NCBI GenBank assembly: GCA_045602425.1
Contig: JAZSBO010000016.1
Coordinates: forward strand, 62,001 to 126,000
DNA: 64,000 bases
Source of the DNA: RGIG9608 sp045602425
GTDB lineage: Bacteria; Bacteroidota; Bacteroidia; Bacteroidales; Paludibacteraceae
Reading direction: 5' to 3'
Position numbers and translations under genes: made by a program
Notes under the pieces: generated by a model
Database searches by the model: none
What the model was told of the DNA's origin: nothing
What the model saw: the letters and a program-made list of their open reading frames with translations, nothing else
In this document: positions 50,448 to 57,749 of the stretch, in pieces
How positions within the stretch are numbered: the stretch's first letter is position 1
Layout: every line of letters starts with the position of its first letter

Positions 50448-51789
50448 GAATAGGGCACAGTTTTCGAGTAAGTTTGCTGTAGTCGCAGCAGCAGTAGGTT
50501 CTGCCGTTGGTTTGGGTAATATTTGGCGATTCCCTTATGAGCTTGGTTCAAATGGAGGTTTCGCTTTTTTATTGATTTATTTACTTTGTGTGTTTTTGCT
50601 TGGTATGCCTGTGATGTTGTCAGAATTGGTCATTGGTCGTCGGTCGCAAGCTAATGCATCGGGAGCTTTTCGTGTGTTGAAACCAAATACTCATTGGTCG
50701 TTGGTTGGACTACTTGGAGTAGTTACAGCATTTGTTATTTTGAGTTTTTATTTTGTAGTTGCTGGTTGGAGTTTGGAGTATGTTTTTCAAGCATTAGCAA
50801 ATTGTTTCGAGGGAAAAACTCCAAGCGATTTATCACAAGCGTTTACTGATTTTAGTACCGATGTTGTTCGACCATTGTTTTGGACGGTTGTGTTTGTTGT
50901 TTTAACAGCAGTGGTTATTCTTGCGGGCGTACAAAATGGTATAGAAAGGATGTCAAAAATTTTAATGCCATTATTATTTCTTATCATTATAGTGTTATGT
51001 GTACGTTCTGTTACGTTGCCAAGAGCTGATGAGGGGTTAAGATTCTTGTTTCAACCTGATTTTTCGAAAATAAATTCGTCGGTAGTGTTGAGTGCTTTGG
51101 GGCAGGCATTTTTCTCGTTAAGTGTGGGTATGAGTTGTTTGATTACTTATGGTTCATATGTAAGTAAAAAAAATAATTTGATGCACACTTCGTTTGAAAT
51201 TACAACGTTAGACACGTTGGTTTCGCTATTGGCTTCGGTGGCAATATTTCCGGCAGTATTTTCTTTGGGTATAGATCCTTCGAAAGGGCCTGAACTTGTG
51301 TTTATAACGTTGCCGAATGTATTTACCCAAATTCCGGGCGGATATGTTTGGGCGATATTGTTTTTCTTGCTGTTAGCGGTAGCCGCATTGACCTCTACTA
51401 TATCGTTACTTGAAGTGATAACCGCTTATGTATCTGAGGAATACAAAATAAAACGTAGGACTGTTATTATCTGTTCCTGTCTCGTTTTGATTGTTTCTAG
51501 TGCGTTGAGTTCATTGTCGTTGGGTGTTTGGAGTCATCTACAATTGTTTGGGATGTCGTTGTTCGACTTTTTCGATTATTTGTCCTCGAAAATATTATTG
51601 CCTGTTGGCGGACTTTTCATATCGGTATTTTTGGGGTGGTTTTATCCGCGAAAAGAAACACTCGACGAATTGAGCAACGGTGGAAAATTGGCAGTCCCAT
51701 TGTTTAATGTATATTTCTTTTTGCTGCGTTATATAGTTCCCGTGGCAATAGCATTGATTTTTATTAACGAATTAGGATTAAATAAATAA
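50437..51789 (+). CDS. Sodium-dependent transporter (NSS/SNF family)
   Basis: A 450-residue inner-membrane protein with 11-12 hydrophobic helices. FAVVAAAVGSAVGLGNIWRF and PYELGSNGGFAFLLIYLLCV are the NSS TM1-TM2 signature with the unwound substrate/Na+ site, and GQAFFSLSVGMSCLITYGSY is TM6. Bacterial relatives import amino acids with Na+ (LeuT type). The start at 50437 lies inside the preceding gene. Confidence 0.92.
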   Translation: MENKNRAQFSSKFAVVAAAVGSAVGLGNIWRFPYELGSNGGFAFLLIYLLCVFLLGMPVMLSELVIGRRSQANASGAFRVLKPNTHWSLVGLLGVVTAFVILSFYFVVAGWSLEYVFQALANCFEGKTPSDLSQAFTDFSTDVVRPLFWTVVFVVLTAVVILAGVQNGIERMSKILMPLLFLIIIVLCVRSVTLPRADEGLRFLFQPDFSKINSSVVLSALGQAFFSLSVGMSCLITYGSYVSKKNNLMHTSFEITTLDTLVSLLASVAIFPAVFSLGIDPSKGPELVFITLPNVFTQIPGGYVWAILFFLLLAVAALTSTISLLEVITAYVSEEYKIKRRTVIICSCLVLIVSSALSSLSLGVWSHLQLFGMSLFDFFDYLSSKILLPVGGLFISVFLGWFYPRKETLDELSNGGKLAVPLFNVYFFLLRYIVPVAIALIFINELGLNK

Positions 51790-51836
51790 AGTTATTTATT
51801 GTCCATATAAAATTTGTTATTAACTTTATGTAAAAT

Positions 51837-51870
51837 AAAAAAAGAGGACTTCGAAAATCCTCTTTTTTTT
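51837..51870. terminator. Bidirectional terminator between transporter and convergent gene
   Basis: AAAAAAAGAGGA (51837-51848) pairs with TCCTC plus a T run (51858-51870). Confidence 0.85.
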
Positions 51871-52132
51871 ATACCTCCTCTGCATCCACTATTTTGTCTT
51901 CAGAGAACTTGTCGGTTATCTCCATTGTTTCTCTACGCATACGTTCTGCATCTGTTTCTTTTGGTATTGCCATAGGCAGCTCCACGAAAAAGAATTTAGA
52001 GAACTTCAAGTAACTCTCCACCTTTGCTTTCCCCTCCATACGCATAATATCGGAGTAGATGGTAGCCATATCTCGTATAACAATGTTCTGCATCTGTTTG
52101 AGTAATGCAGAATAATGGTGCTTCTTTAACAT
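51869..52132 (-). CDS. Small protein of unknown function
   Basis: An 87-residue product starting MLKKHHYSALLKQMQNIVIR and ending acidic (DKFSEDKIVDAEEV). No family is recognised and no signal peptide is present. The frame extends 25 codons upstream, but ATG at 52132 is favoured because an 8-bp hairpin (CCCAAAGT at 52142-52149 with ACTTTGGG at 52159-52166) covers the earlier region as a leader structure. It is convergent with the transporter and divergent from argR. Confidence 0.5.
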   Translation of the reverse strand: MLKKHHYSALLKQMQNIVIRDMATIYSDIMRMEGKAKVESYLKFSKFFFVELPMAIPKETDAERMRRETMEITDKFSEDKIVDAEEV

Positions 52133-52190
52133 AAAATAAACCCCAAAGTCTTTTTTTAACTTTGGGATTCTCTTCAGAAAAAATGTAACA

Positions 52191-52208
52191 ATTGAAATAA
52201 TATTCAAA
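52191..52208 (+). promoter_or_regulatory. ARG-box-like operator of argR
   Basis: ATTGAAATAATATTCAAA fits the ArgR consensus wnTnAATwwwwATTnAnw with one mismatch. It overlaps the -33 region of the argR promoter, as expected for autorepression. Confidence 0.5.
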
Positions 52209-52223
52209 AAATAATTATTTTTG
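52192..52223 (+). promoter_or_regulatory. Promoter of argR-GNAT-argG
   Basis: TTG at 52192-52194 and TATTTTTG at 52216-52223 with a 21-bp spacer, 29 bp before the GTG start of argR. Confidence 0.65.
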
Positions 52224-52252
52224 CAGTTGTTTTATTGATAAATATTCAAAAA

Positions 52253-52726
52253 GTGAAAAAGAAATTATTGCGTCTTGATTATATAAAGCAATTGGTAGCT
52301 TCGCACGAAATAGAGTTGCAAGAGGAGTTGCTCCGCTTGTTGCATGAGAATGGTTTTGTTGCAACGCAAGCTACACTTTCGCGTGATTTAAAAGAGCTGA
52401 AAATAGCAAAAATGCCTAACAGCGAAGGTCGTTATTGCTATCGTTTGCATCGTAATTTAGATGTGAAAGTGTCGAAGTTTCAAAATGTACATTTAAATGG
52501 CGGTGTTTCGCTCGTTTTTTCGCAAAATATAGCTGTGTTGCATACGAAACCCGGTTACGCAAGCGTTATTGCTGCAAATATTGATGCTTGTGAAGATGAT
52601 TTAGATGTTTTGGGTACGATTGCTGGCGATGATACCGTGATGATTGTTTTGAAAGAACAAGTTGTGCGTGAAGAGTTTGCACAAAAGCTGATGCGTATAA
52701 TTCCAGATTTGCTTTATTCGTTGTAA
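52253..52726 (+). CDS. argR: Arginine repressor ArgR
   Basis: A 157-residue ArgR. The winged-helix N-terminal domain has ELLRLLHENGFVATQATLSRDLKELKI with the Ser-Arg recognition helix. The C-terminal oligomerisation/arginine-binding domain has TKPGYASVIAANIDACEDDLDVLGTIAGDDTV. It represses arginine genes when arginine is abundant. The start is GTG at 52253, giving KKKLLRLDYIKQLV; no ATG fits, and a TTG at 52235 is the alternative. argR heads a tight operon with a GNAT gene and argG. Confidence 0.92.
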   Translation: MKKKLLRLDYIKQLVASHEIELQEELLRLLHENGFVATQATLSRDLKELKIAKMPNSEGRYCYRLHRNLDVKVSKFQNVHLNGGVSLVFSQNIAVLHTKPGYASVIAANIDACEDDLDVLGTIAGDDTVMIVLKEQVVREEFAQKLMRIIPDLLYSL

Positions 52727-52732
52727 AAGGAG

Positions 52733-53329
52733 ATGGTAGAGGAGTCGCAAATAGAGATTTTAGTGGCAGATTCGAGTCACGAAAAATATATTGATAGCAT
52801 ACTAAAAACCATCGAAGATTCGTCGAAAGTGCGTGGTACGGGTATTGCCAAGCGTACGCACGAGTATGTGTTGCAGAAAATGCAGGAGGGGAAAGCTATA
52901 ATTGCATTGTGCGATGACGAGTTTGCAGGATTTTGCTATATTGAAAGTTGGGGCGATAAAAAATATGTAGCTAATTCGGGATTGATTGTCAATCCAAAAT
53001 ATCGTGGGAAAGGTTTGGCTGGTCGTATAAAACGATTTTCGTTTGACTTGTCGCGAAAACGTTTCCCTAATGCTAAACTTTTTGGATTAACATCGGGGGC
53101 TGCGGTAATGAAAATAAATACAGAACTTGGTTATATCCCTGTAACTTTCGCAGATTTGACAGATGATGAAGAGTTTTGGAAAGGTTGTGAGGGATGTGTC
53201 AATGTAGATGTATTACATAGAACAGGTCGTCGTTATTGTATTTGTACTGCAATGTTGTTTGACCCTAACGATAAACGATGTCAGCGTTTGCATCGTTGCA
53301 ATGAAGAATTGGAAAATGAAAAAATGTAA
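52733..53329 (+). CDS. GNAT N-acyltransferase of the arginine cluster
   Basis: A 198-residue GNAT protein. NSGLIVNPKYRGKGLAGRIK is the acyl-CoA-binding motif A (RGKGLAG). The C-terminal part has several Cys (GCEGCVN, RRYCICTAM) that could bind metal. Its place between argR and argG, 6 and 9 bp from each, points to the first step of arginine synthesis, N-acylation of glutamate. Bacteroidota use succinylated rather than acetylated intermediates in part of this pathway, so succinyl-CoA is a possible donor; that is inference. Confidence 0.75.
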   Translation: MVEESQIEILVADSSHEKYIDSILKTIEDSSKVRGTGIAKRTHEYVLQKMQEGKAIIALCDDEFAGFCYIESWGDKKYVANSGLIVNPKYRGKGLAGRIKRFSFDLSRKRFPNAKLFGLTSGAAVMKINTELGYIPVTFADLTDDEEFWKGCEGCVNVDVLHRTGRRYCICTAMLFDPNDKRCQRLHRCNEELENEKM

Positions 53330-53338
53330 AAGTCGGAA

Positions 53339-54538
53339 ATGAAAGAAAAAGTATTATTGGCATTTAGTGGAGGTTTGGATACCTCGTTTTGTGTAAAATA
53401 TTTGTCGGAAGACAAAGGTTACGAAGTTTATACTGCAATTGCTAATACAGGCGGATTCAGTATCGAAGAGTTGACGCAAATAGAAGAACGTGCTTATCAG
53501 CTTGGAGCAAAAAAACATTACACGCTTGATGTTACCAATGAGTATTATGAGAAAAGCATTAAATATATGGTGTTTGGAAATGTGCTTCGTAACGGAACAT
53601 ACCCAATTTCGGTAAGTTCGGAGCGTATTTTTCAAGCAATGGCAATCATCAATTGTGCAAAAGAAATCGGTGCCGACTATGTTGCTCACGGAAGTACAGG
53701 AGCAGGCAATGACCAAGTGCGTTTCGATTTGACATTTGAAATTCTTGCTCCGGAAATTAAAATTCTAACTCCAACTCGCGACATGGTTTTGACTCGCGAA
53801 TACGAAATTGATTATTTGAAAAAGCATGGTTTTGAGGCTGATTTCAAAAAAATGGAATACAGCATCAATGCTGGACTTTGGGGAACATCCATCGGAGGAA
53901 AAGAAACATTGAAATCGAATTTGACTTTGCCTGAAAATGCTTATCCTAAACAAGTAAGAAAGCAGGAAGAAGAAGAAATCACTATTTCGTTTGAAAAAGG
54001 TGAAATCGTGGCTGTAAATGGTGAAAAATTTTTGGATAAAATTGCAGCGATAAACAAAGTAGAAGAATTTGGCTCGGCATTTGGAATCGGACGCGATATG
54101 CACATTGGTGACACAATTATTGGCATTAAAGGTCGTGTTGGATTTGAAGCCGCTGGAGCATTGCTTATTATCAATGCTCACAAAATGCTTGAGAAACATA
54201 CGCTTACCAAATGGCAACAATACTGGAAAGACCAACTTGGAACTTGGTACGGAATGTTCCTTCACGAGGCGCAATACCTTGAACCAGTGATGCGCGATAT
54301 TGAAAAATTCCTCGAAAATTCACAGCAAAACGTAACAGGAACTGTCATTATCAAACTTCGTCCTTATAGCTATACGTTAGTCGGTGTTGAGAGTGATTTC
54401 GATTTGATGAAGACCGATTTTGGCGAATATGGCGAGGTGAATAAAGCATGGACTTCTGATGATGTAAAAGGATTTACAAAAATCCTTGGCAATCAAATGA
54501 AGATTTATCACAACGTGCAAAAACGTAATGGTAAATAA
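53339..54538 (+). CDS. argG: Argininosuccinate synthase
   Basis: A 399-residue enzyme joining citrulline and aspartate with ATP. The PP-loop is LAFSGGLDTSFCVKYL (residues ~7-22); HGSTGAGNDQVRF is the citrulline/aspartate-binding block, and NAGLWGTSIGGKE and FEAAGALLIINAHK follow. It ends the argR-GNAT-argG operon. Confidence 0.95.
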   Translation: MKEKVLLAFSGGLDTSFCVKYLSEDKGYEVYTAIANTGGFSIEELTQIEERAYQLGAKKHYTLDVTNEYYEKSIKYMVFGNVLRNGTYPISVSSERIFQAMAIINCAKEIGADYVAHGSTGAGNDQVRFDLTFEILAPEIKILTPTRDMVLTREYEIDYLKKHGFEADFKKMEYSINAGLWGTSIGGKETLKSNLTLPENAYPKQVRKQEEEEITISFEKGEIVAVNGEKFLDKIAAINKVEEFGSAFGIGRDMHIGDTIIGIKGRVGFEAAGALLIINAHKMLEKHTLTKWQQYWKDQLGTWYGMFLHEAQYLEPVMRDIEKFLENSQQNVTGTVIIKLRPYSYTLVGVESDFDLMKTDFGEYGEVNKAWTSDDVKGFTKILGNQMKIYHNVQKRNGK

Positions 54539-54551
54539 ATTATAACCTCTC

Positions 54552-54583
54552 TTTGCAATAAAAGATAAAAAGGTGTATTTTTG
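54552..54583 (+). promoter_or_regulatory. Promoter of tRNA-Thr(CGT)
   Basis: TTTG at 54552-54555 and TATTTTTG at 54576-54583 with a 20-bp spacer; the tRNA starts 11 bp later. Confidence 0.75.
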
Positions 54584-54593
54584 CACGGATTTT

Positions 54594-54666
<73 letters not shown>

Positions 54667-54733
54667 CAAGCCCGATAAATACGGGGGTTTCGAGCAAAAA
54701 TAGAAAATAAATCGAAACAAAAGCGAAACAAGA

Positions 54734-54773
54734 TTTTTTTACACTGAAGCTTCAGTTTTTCAGTGTAAAAAAA
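54734..54773. repeat. Inverted repeat directly before the integrase
   Basis: Seven T plus ACACTGAA (54734-54748) pair with TTCAGTGT plus seven A (54759-54773), a 15-bp stem; within it CTGAAGCTTCAG (54744-54755) is a perfect 12-bp palindrome. It ends 2 bp before the integrase ATG, so it could be an operator, an arm-type integrase site or a translation-blocking hairpin. Confidence 0.75.
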
Positions 54774-54775
54774 AA

Positions 54776-55915
54776 ATGCTTAAACTTCTACAATATTATC
54801 CCGCGGTTCTGAAATACTCCGCAAAATCAATTGGTTATTATATTGAGTACTACGCAATAGACGGAACGACAAACGAGCTCCGCCGGCGGATTGTTAAGAT
54901 AAACCGACTAAAAAAACGTTATCGTACAGTTCCTGAATTTAAGGCACAAGCTTTAATGTTGGTTCAGGAACTAAACACAAAACTTGCTGGCGGTTGGTCG
55001 CCGTTCCTCGAGTCGTCGAATAGTCGTTTTTATACGCCTTTGATTTCGCTATTAGACGAATATTTGGCGGATAAGGAAAAAGAGCTCCGAAAAGCCTCTC
55101 TCTTAAATTATAAATCGTTTTGCAAGGTGTTCGGTAATTGGATTAAAGAGAACGCTCCAACGGTCAGAAGTGGGAATTTTTCGCGTGTTTATGCCGTTCA
55201 ATATTTGGACGACTTTTATAAAAAAAAGATTGTTGCCCGGACATACAACAACCAACTGAAGCAATGCCGGGCGTTTTTCTCGTGGCTCGTTGAACGCTGC
55301 TACGCTAAAGAAAATCCGTTTACAAATTTCAAAACGAAACGCACGGATCAGAAACGGCGGATACTGGTACCGGAGAACACACGCAAAGAGATACGAGAGT
55401 ATTGTTTGGCCAACAATCCGAATTATTTAATCGTGCTGCAGCTCGTATTTAATTCGCTGATACGTCCAAAGGAAATTGCGGAGCTTCGAATGAAAGATTT
55501 GAATTTGCAAGAAAAATACATAATGGTTCGCCCGGAAGTGGCCAAAACTCATAACGCTCGTTATGCTTCGCTATCTGATGAGCTTGTAAGTATGCTTTCG
55601 GCTCCTGAATTTGCCAAGGCAAAACTAAATGATTTTATCCTTGGTAATGGTTACGTGCCCGGACCAGTTCCAATATCCAAAGCACGCTTCCGCAAAGATT
55701 GGGACAAAATGCGTAAAGCGTTAAATCTCCCGGACGAGATGCAACTGTACAGCTTACGAGATACGGGAATAAACACGCTTCTGAAAAACGGTGTCGATAC
55801 GCTTACCGTGATGCAACACGCCGATCATCACGATTTAAGCATAACCACACGCTACGCCAATCACGCCGATCCGAATTTGATTAAGCATATAAATGAAAAA
55901 ACCCCGCTGTTTTAG
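54776..55915 (+). CDS. int: Phage/island tyrosine integrase
   Basis: A 379-residue tyrosine recombinase. It has an N-terminal arm-binding-like region (1-~95), a SAM-like core-binding domain (~100-200, LLDEYLADKEKELRKASLLN), and a catalytic domain with Arg in NSLIRPKEIAELR, Lys in VAKTHNARYASL, YSLRDTGINTLL (Tyr in place of the usual His of HxxR, as in many Bacteroidota phage integrases), His in MQHADHHD and the nucleophile Tyr in TTRYANHA. It lies downstream of tRNA-Thr(CGT). G+C is somewhat higher than in the neighbours. The stop codon is inside a hairpin that works as a terminator for the opposite strand. Confidence 0.9.
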   Translation: MLKLLQYYPAVLKYSAKSIGYYIEYYAIDGTTNELRRRIVKINRLKKRYRTVPEFKAQALMLVQELNTKLAGGWSPFLESSNSRFYTPLISLLDEYLADKEKELRKASLLNYKSFCKVFGNWIKENAPTVRSGNFSRVYAVQYLDDFYKKKIVARTYNNQLKQCRAFFSWLVERCYAKENPFTNFKTKRTDQKRRILVPENTRKEIREYCLANNPNYLIVLQLVFNSLIRPKEIAELRMKDLNLQEKYIMVRPEVAKTHNARYASLSDELVSMLSAPEFAKAKLNDFILGNGYVPGPVPISKARFRKDWDKMRKALNLPDEMQLYSLRDTGINTLLKNGVDTLTVMQHADHHDLSITTRYANHADPNLIKHINEKTPLF

Positions 55916-55921
55916 CGGGGT
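55901..55921 (-). terminator. Terminator of the leftward lysis/toxin operon
   Basis: ACCCCGCT (55901-55908) pairs with AGCGGGGT (55914-55921). On the minus strand the stem is followed by a T run (the A run 55895-55901 on plus), so it ends leftward transcription. It overlaps the last codons of int. Confidence 0.7.
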
Positions 55922-55926
55922 AGAGT

Positions 55927-55970
55927 AGTAGGAAATAATAACACTTATTCCCTAAGAAGAATTTCCTACT
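55927..55970. repeat. 10-bp inverted repeat downstream of int
   Basis: AGTAGGAAAT (55927-55936) and ATTTCCTACT (55961-55970) are perfect inverted copies separated by 24 bp. Confidence 0.7.
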
Positions 55971-55987
55971 GTTTTATCACAAACTAA

Positions 55988-56028
55988 ATTCAAAATTTTC
56001 TGTTACAAAGTAACTGTAAATTTTGAAT
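55988..56028. repeat. 41-bp imperfect palindrome downstream of int
   Basis: ATTCAAAATTT (55988-55998) and GTTAC (56002-56006) pair with GTAAC (56010-56014) and AAATTTTGAAT (56018-56028); the two 3-nt interruptions are symmetric. There is no T run. It looks like a protein-binding or recombination site rather than a terminator. Confidence 0.75.
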
Positions 56029-56066
56029 AGCTACAACGACAAATTGCGACAAAAAAAATACAAAAC

Positions 56067-56339
56067 TTATCCGAATAAATCTTGATGCGTGCCTGTATCA
56101 ATAAAAGTTATTTTATCATTATGTTGTACCCAAACTATAAGCCAGTCATCATCTAAATGAGCTTCTTGTTGCCCCGATTTTGAGCCTCTTAATGTATGTT
56201 GTTTATATTCTTCAGGTAGCACGCCTTTTTCTTCTAAAATATAAACAGCTTCTTTAAAAATAGAAACATCCGCACCATTTGAAAGCATTTTTTTTAATGA
56301 TCGATCAAAGGATTTTGAGTATCTTATTTTGTATATCAT
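56067..56339 (-). CDS. Type II toxin, YafQ-like mRNA interferase
   Basis: A 90-residue RelE-superfamily toxin: IRYSKSFDRSLKKMLSNGAD at the start, PEEYKQHTLRGSKSGQQEAH with the active-site His region, DDDWLIVWVQHNDKITFIDTGTHQDLFG at the end. The combination of His before the Asp-Trp-Leu strand and GTHxDLF is typical of YafQ, which cuts mRNA on the ribosome. It overlaps the antitoxin gene by 4 bp and is last in the leftward operon. Confidence 0.85.
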   Translation of the reverse strand: MIYKIRYSKSFDRSLKKMLSNGADVSIFKEAVYILEEKGVLPEEYKQHTLRGSKSGQQEAHLDDDWLIVWVQHNDKITFIDTGTHQDLFG

Positions 56340-56578
56340 ATCCCTAATTTATTAAACATATCTTCTGCATTTTCGCATTTGATAATGTTTTTTGTTTTCT
56401 TCGATTCTGCAATATTTCTTTTTAATCTTGCATTTGGTTTTTGGTATCTGTTTGCTTTTTCCTCAACTCCTACAGAACGAAAAAAATCCATTAACTGATC
56501 ACCGTACTTTTTTAGATCGATCGTAACTTTTGACGGTATCCCTTTATAGTCTTTTGTAAATGTAATTCCTGAAGCCAT
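56336..56578 (-). CDS. Antitoxin partner of the YafQ-like toxin
   Basis: An 80-residue protein: GITFTKDYKGIPSKVTIDLK, then FRSVGVEEKANRYQKPNARL and a charged C-terminus that would wrap the toxin. Family resemblance to RelB/DinJ is weak and the call rests on pairing: upstream of and overlapping the toxin (ATGA). A perfect Shine-Dalgarno AAGGAGG (56584-56590) lies 5 nt before the ATG, rare in this phylum and in keeping with phage origin. Confidence 0.7.
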   Translation of the reverse strand: MASGITFTKDYKGIPSKVTIDLKKYGDQLMDFFRSVGVEEKANRYQKPNARLKRNIAESKKTKNIIKCENAEDMFNKLGI

Positions 56579-56623
56579 ACCTACCTCCTTTTTAAATGTT
56601 CGCTTGGCAAATATAAAACAAAA

Positions 56624-57160
56624 TTATCCGAGATACAAATACCACCCTGCAGTAACATCGCTCATATTAGGAGCGTAACCGTTCTCTTTGATTGCCATTG
56701 CATAAACTAATTTACACATCTGCGTTTGGTTGTAAGGATTGATAACGGTATTAGGCGAGAAACCCGACCAATAGCATACATCGGAAATATATTTATTTGT
56801 GTCGTTCTCGTTGTCAGGAGCCCATTTGTCTATTATCAATGCAACTGTATTACGACCGTCAACGTTGATATATTTTCTTATCAAAACAAAAGCTGCACGA
56901 AATCCGTAAGCCATTGACGTAAATTGTTCAAAATCTCCGTCAGTGTTTGGCGAAACTTTCCCTTGCCAGTTGTTCGCCGAATTGATACGAATATTAAGAG
57001 GGTTATTGTTACGATAACCACGGGGAAGAGTAGCCCCATTAGAATTTGAGTTAGTAGGCATATTGTTATCATTTTTATTAGTTTTAAAAAAATATTTATA
57101 GGCGAGAACTGCGAAAGCTCCCGCCGAAACGATCCCTGCTATTGTGGCTATTTTTTTCAT
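56624..57160 (-). CDS. Membrane-anchored endolysin (structural protein P5-like)
   Basis: A 178-residue protein with an N-terminal hydrophobic segment (ATIAGIVSAGAFAVLAYKYFF, residues ~4-24) that acts as a signal anchor, a short linker rich in Asn/Ser/Thr, and a catalytic domain: RGYRNNNPLNIRINSANNWQ, FEQFTSMAYGFRAAFVLIRK, YNQTQMCKLVYAMAIKENGY. This matches phage and prophage P5-like muramidase/transglycosylase proteins of Bacteroidota. It would degrade peptidoglycan during lysis; the anchor suggests export without a holin. SD AAGGAGG lies at 57166-57172. The start overlaps the upstream gene's stop (ATGA). Confidence 0.75.
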   Translation of the reverse strand: MKKIATIAGIVSAGAFAVLAYKYFFKTNKNDNNMPTNSNSNGATLPRGYRNNNPLNIRINSANNWQGKVSPNTDGDFEQFTSMAYGFRAAFVLIRKYINVDGRNTVALIIDKWAPDNENDTNKYISDVCYWSGFSPNTVINPYNQTQMCKLVYAMAIKENGYAPNMSDVTAGWYLYLG

Positions 57161-57543
57161 TTAAACCTCCTTGCTATTTTCCAAATGAGCCAAACAATTA
57201 ACAGTATAGTTAAAACTAAACCGATCCAAAAAAACGCACTCTGAAACTTCGACATTTCCCGCACTGTTACCACCTTGTCGAGGTAAATACTATCATAGCT
57301 AATTACGGTATCACTACGGAATATTTCTTTATAGTCAATCCGCCATCGCACTACATCATTAAAAATCGTATCGCCTTTTATGTACATACGGAAAGTATCT
57401 TGCACCGAAAAATAAACCGAATCACGCTCAACAATCTTTACAGTGTCGGCGTGGTCCGATTTATCAACTTCCTGTAGTGGCTTCAATGTTCTACAAGAAG
57501 TTGAGAAAATGAAAAAAATTAGTATAAGGATTTTGTATTTCAT
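57157..57543 (-). CDS. Candidate unimolecular spanin
   Basis: A 128-residue protein with an N-terminal lipoprotein signal (ILILIFFIFSTSC, Cys-17), a ~85-residue periplasmic region rich in beta-forming and charged residues (RDSVYFSVQDTFRMYIKGDT) and a C-terminal transmembrane helix (FFWIGLVLTILLIVWLIWKI, about 104-123) followed by a basic tail. A lipid anchor at one end and a membrane helix at the other is the topology of unimolecular spanins (phage T1 gp11), which fuse inner and outer membranes in lysis. It is directly upstream of, and coupled to, the endolysin gene. The function is inferred from topology and context. Confidence 0.5.
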   Translation of the reverse strand: MKYKILILIFFIFSTSCRTLKPLQEVDKSDHADTVKIVERDSVYFSVQDTFRMYIKGDTIFNDVVRWRIDYKEIFRSDTVISYDSIYLDKVVTVREMSKFQSAFFWIGLVLTILLIVWLIWKIARRFK

Positions 57544-57561
57544 ATTTTATATATATTTTTG
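57532..57561 (+). promoter_or_regulatory. Promoter of the structured RNA
   Basis: TTTG at 57532-57535 and TATTTTTG at 57554-57561 with an 18-bp spacer, directed away from the spanin gene. Confidence 0.65.
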
Positions 57562-57565
57562 TGTC

Positions 57566-57680
57566 GGTATCCTATACAACGGAGGGATTTAAAAATACTG
57601 CAAAGTGGAAAAATCCAATAACCTATGATTTTTCAGTATTGCCAAAGATTAAAGCGGTTTTTACCGCTTTTTCTTTTTTA
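57566..57680 (+). ncRNA. Predicted ~115-nt structured RNA
   Basis: It lies between a good promoter and an intrinsic terminator (AAAGCGGT at 57651-57658 with ACCGCTTT at 57663-57670, then TTCTTTTTT). In between, GAAAAATC (57608-57615) pairs perfectly with GATTTTTC (57627-57634) and AATACTG (57594-57600) with CAGTATT (57634-57640). The frame through it is open and continues into the DUF2442 gene, but the terminator and hairpins argue for an RNA. Ends are approximate. Confidence 0.5.
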
Positions 57681-57749
57681 GATAAGAATTACAATAAAAT
57701 AGTGAACAATATAAATCAAACTTTTAAAGGTATTAAAACTGAAAAAATT

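Noticed and set aside
54734..56028. CRISPR array
   Set aside because: The repeats near int are inverted pairs of different sequence, with no regular direct repeats or spacers and no cas genes.
57561..57749. A 63-codon N-terminal extension of the DUF2442 protein
   Set aside because: It would begin at the promoter's last base, runs through a terminator hairpin and is not part of the domain; ATG at 57750 is a better start.
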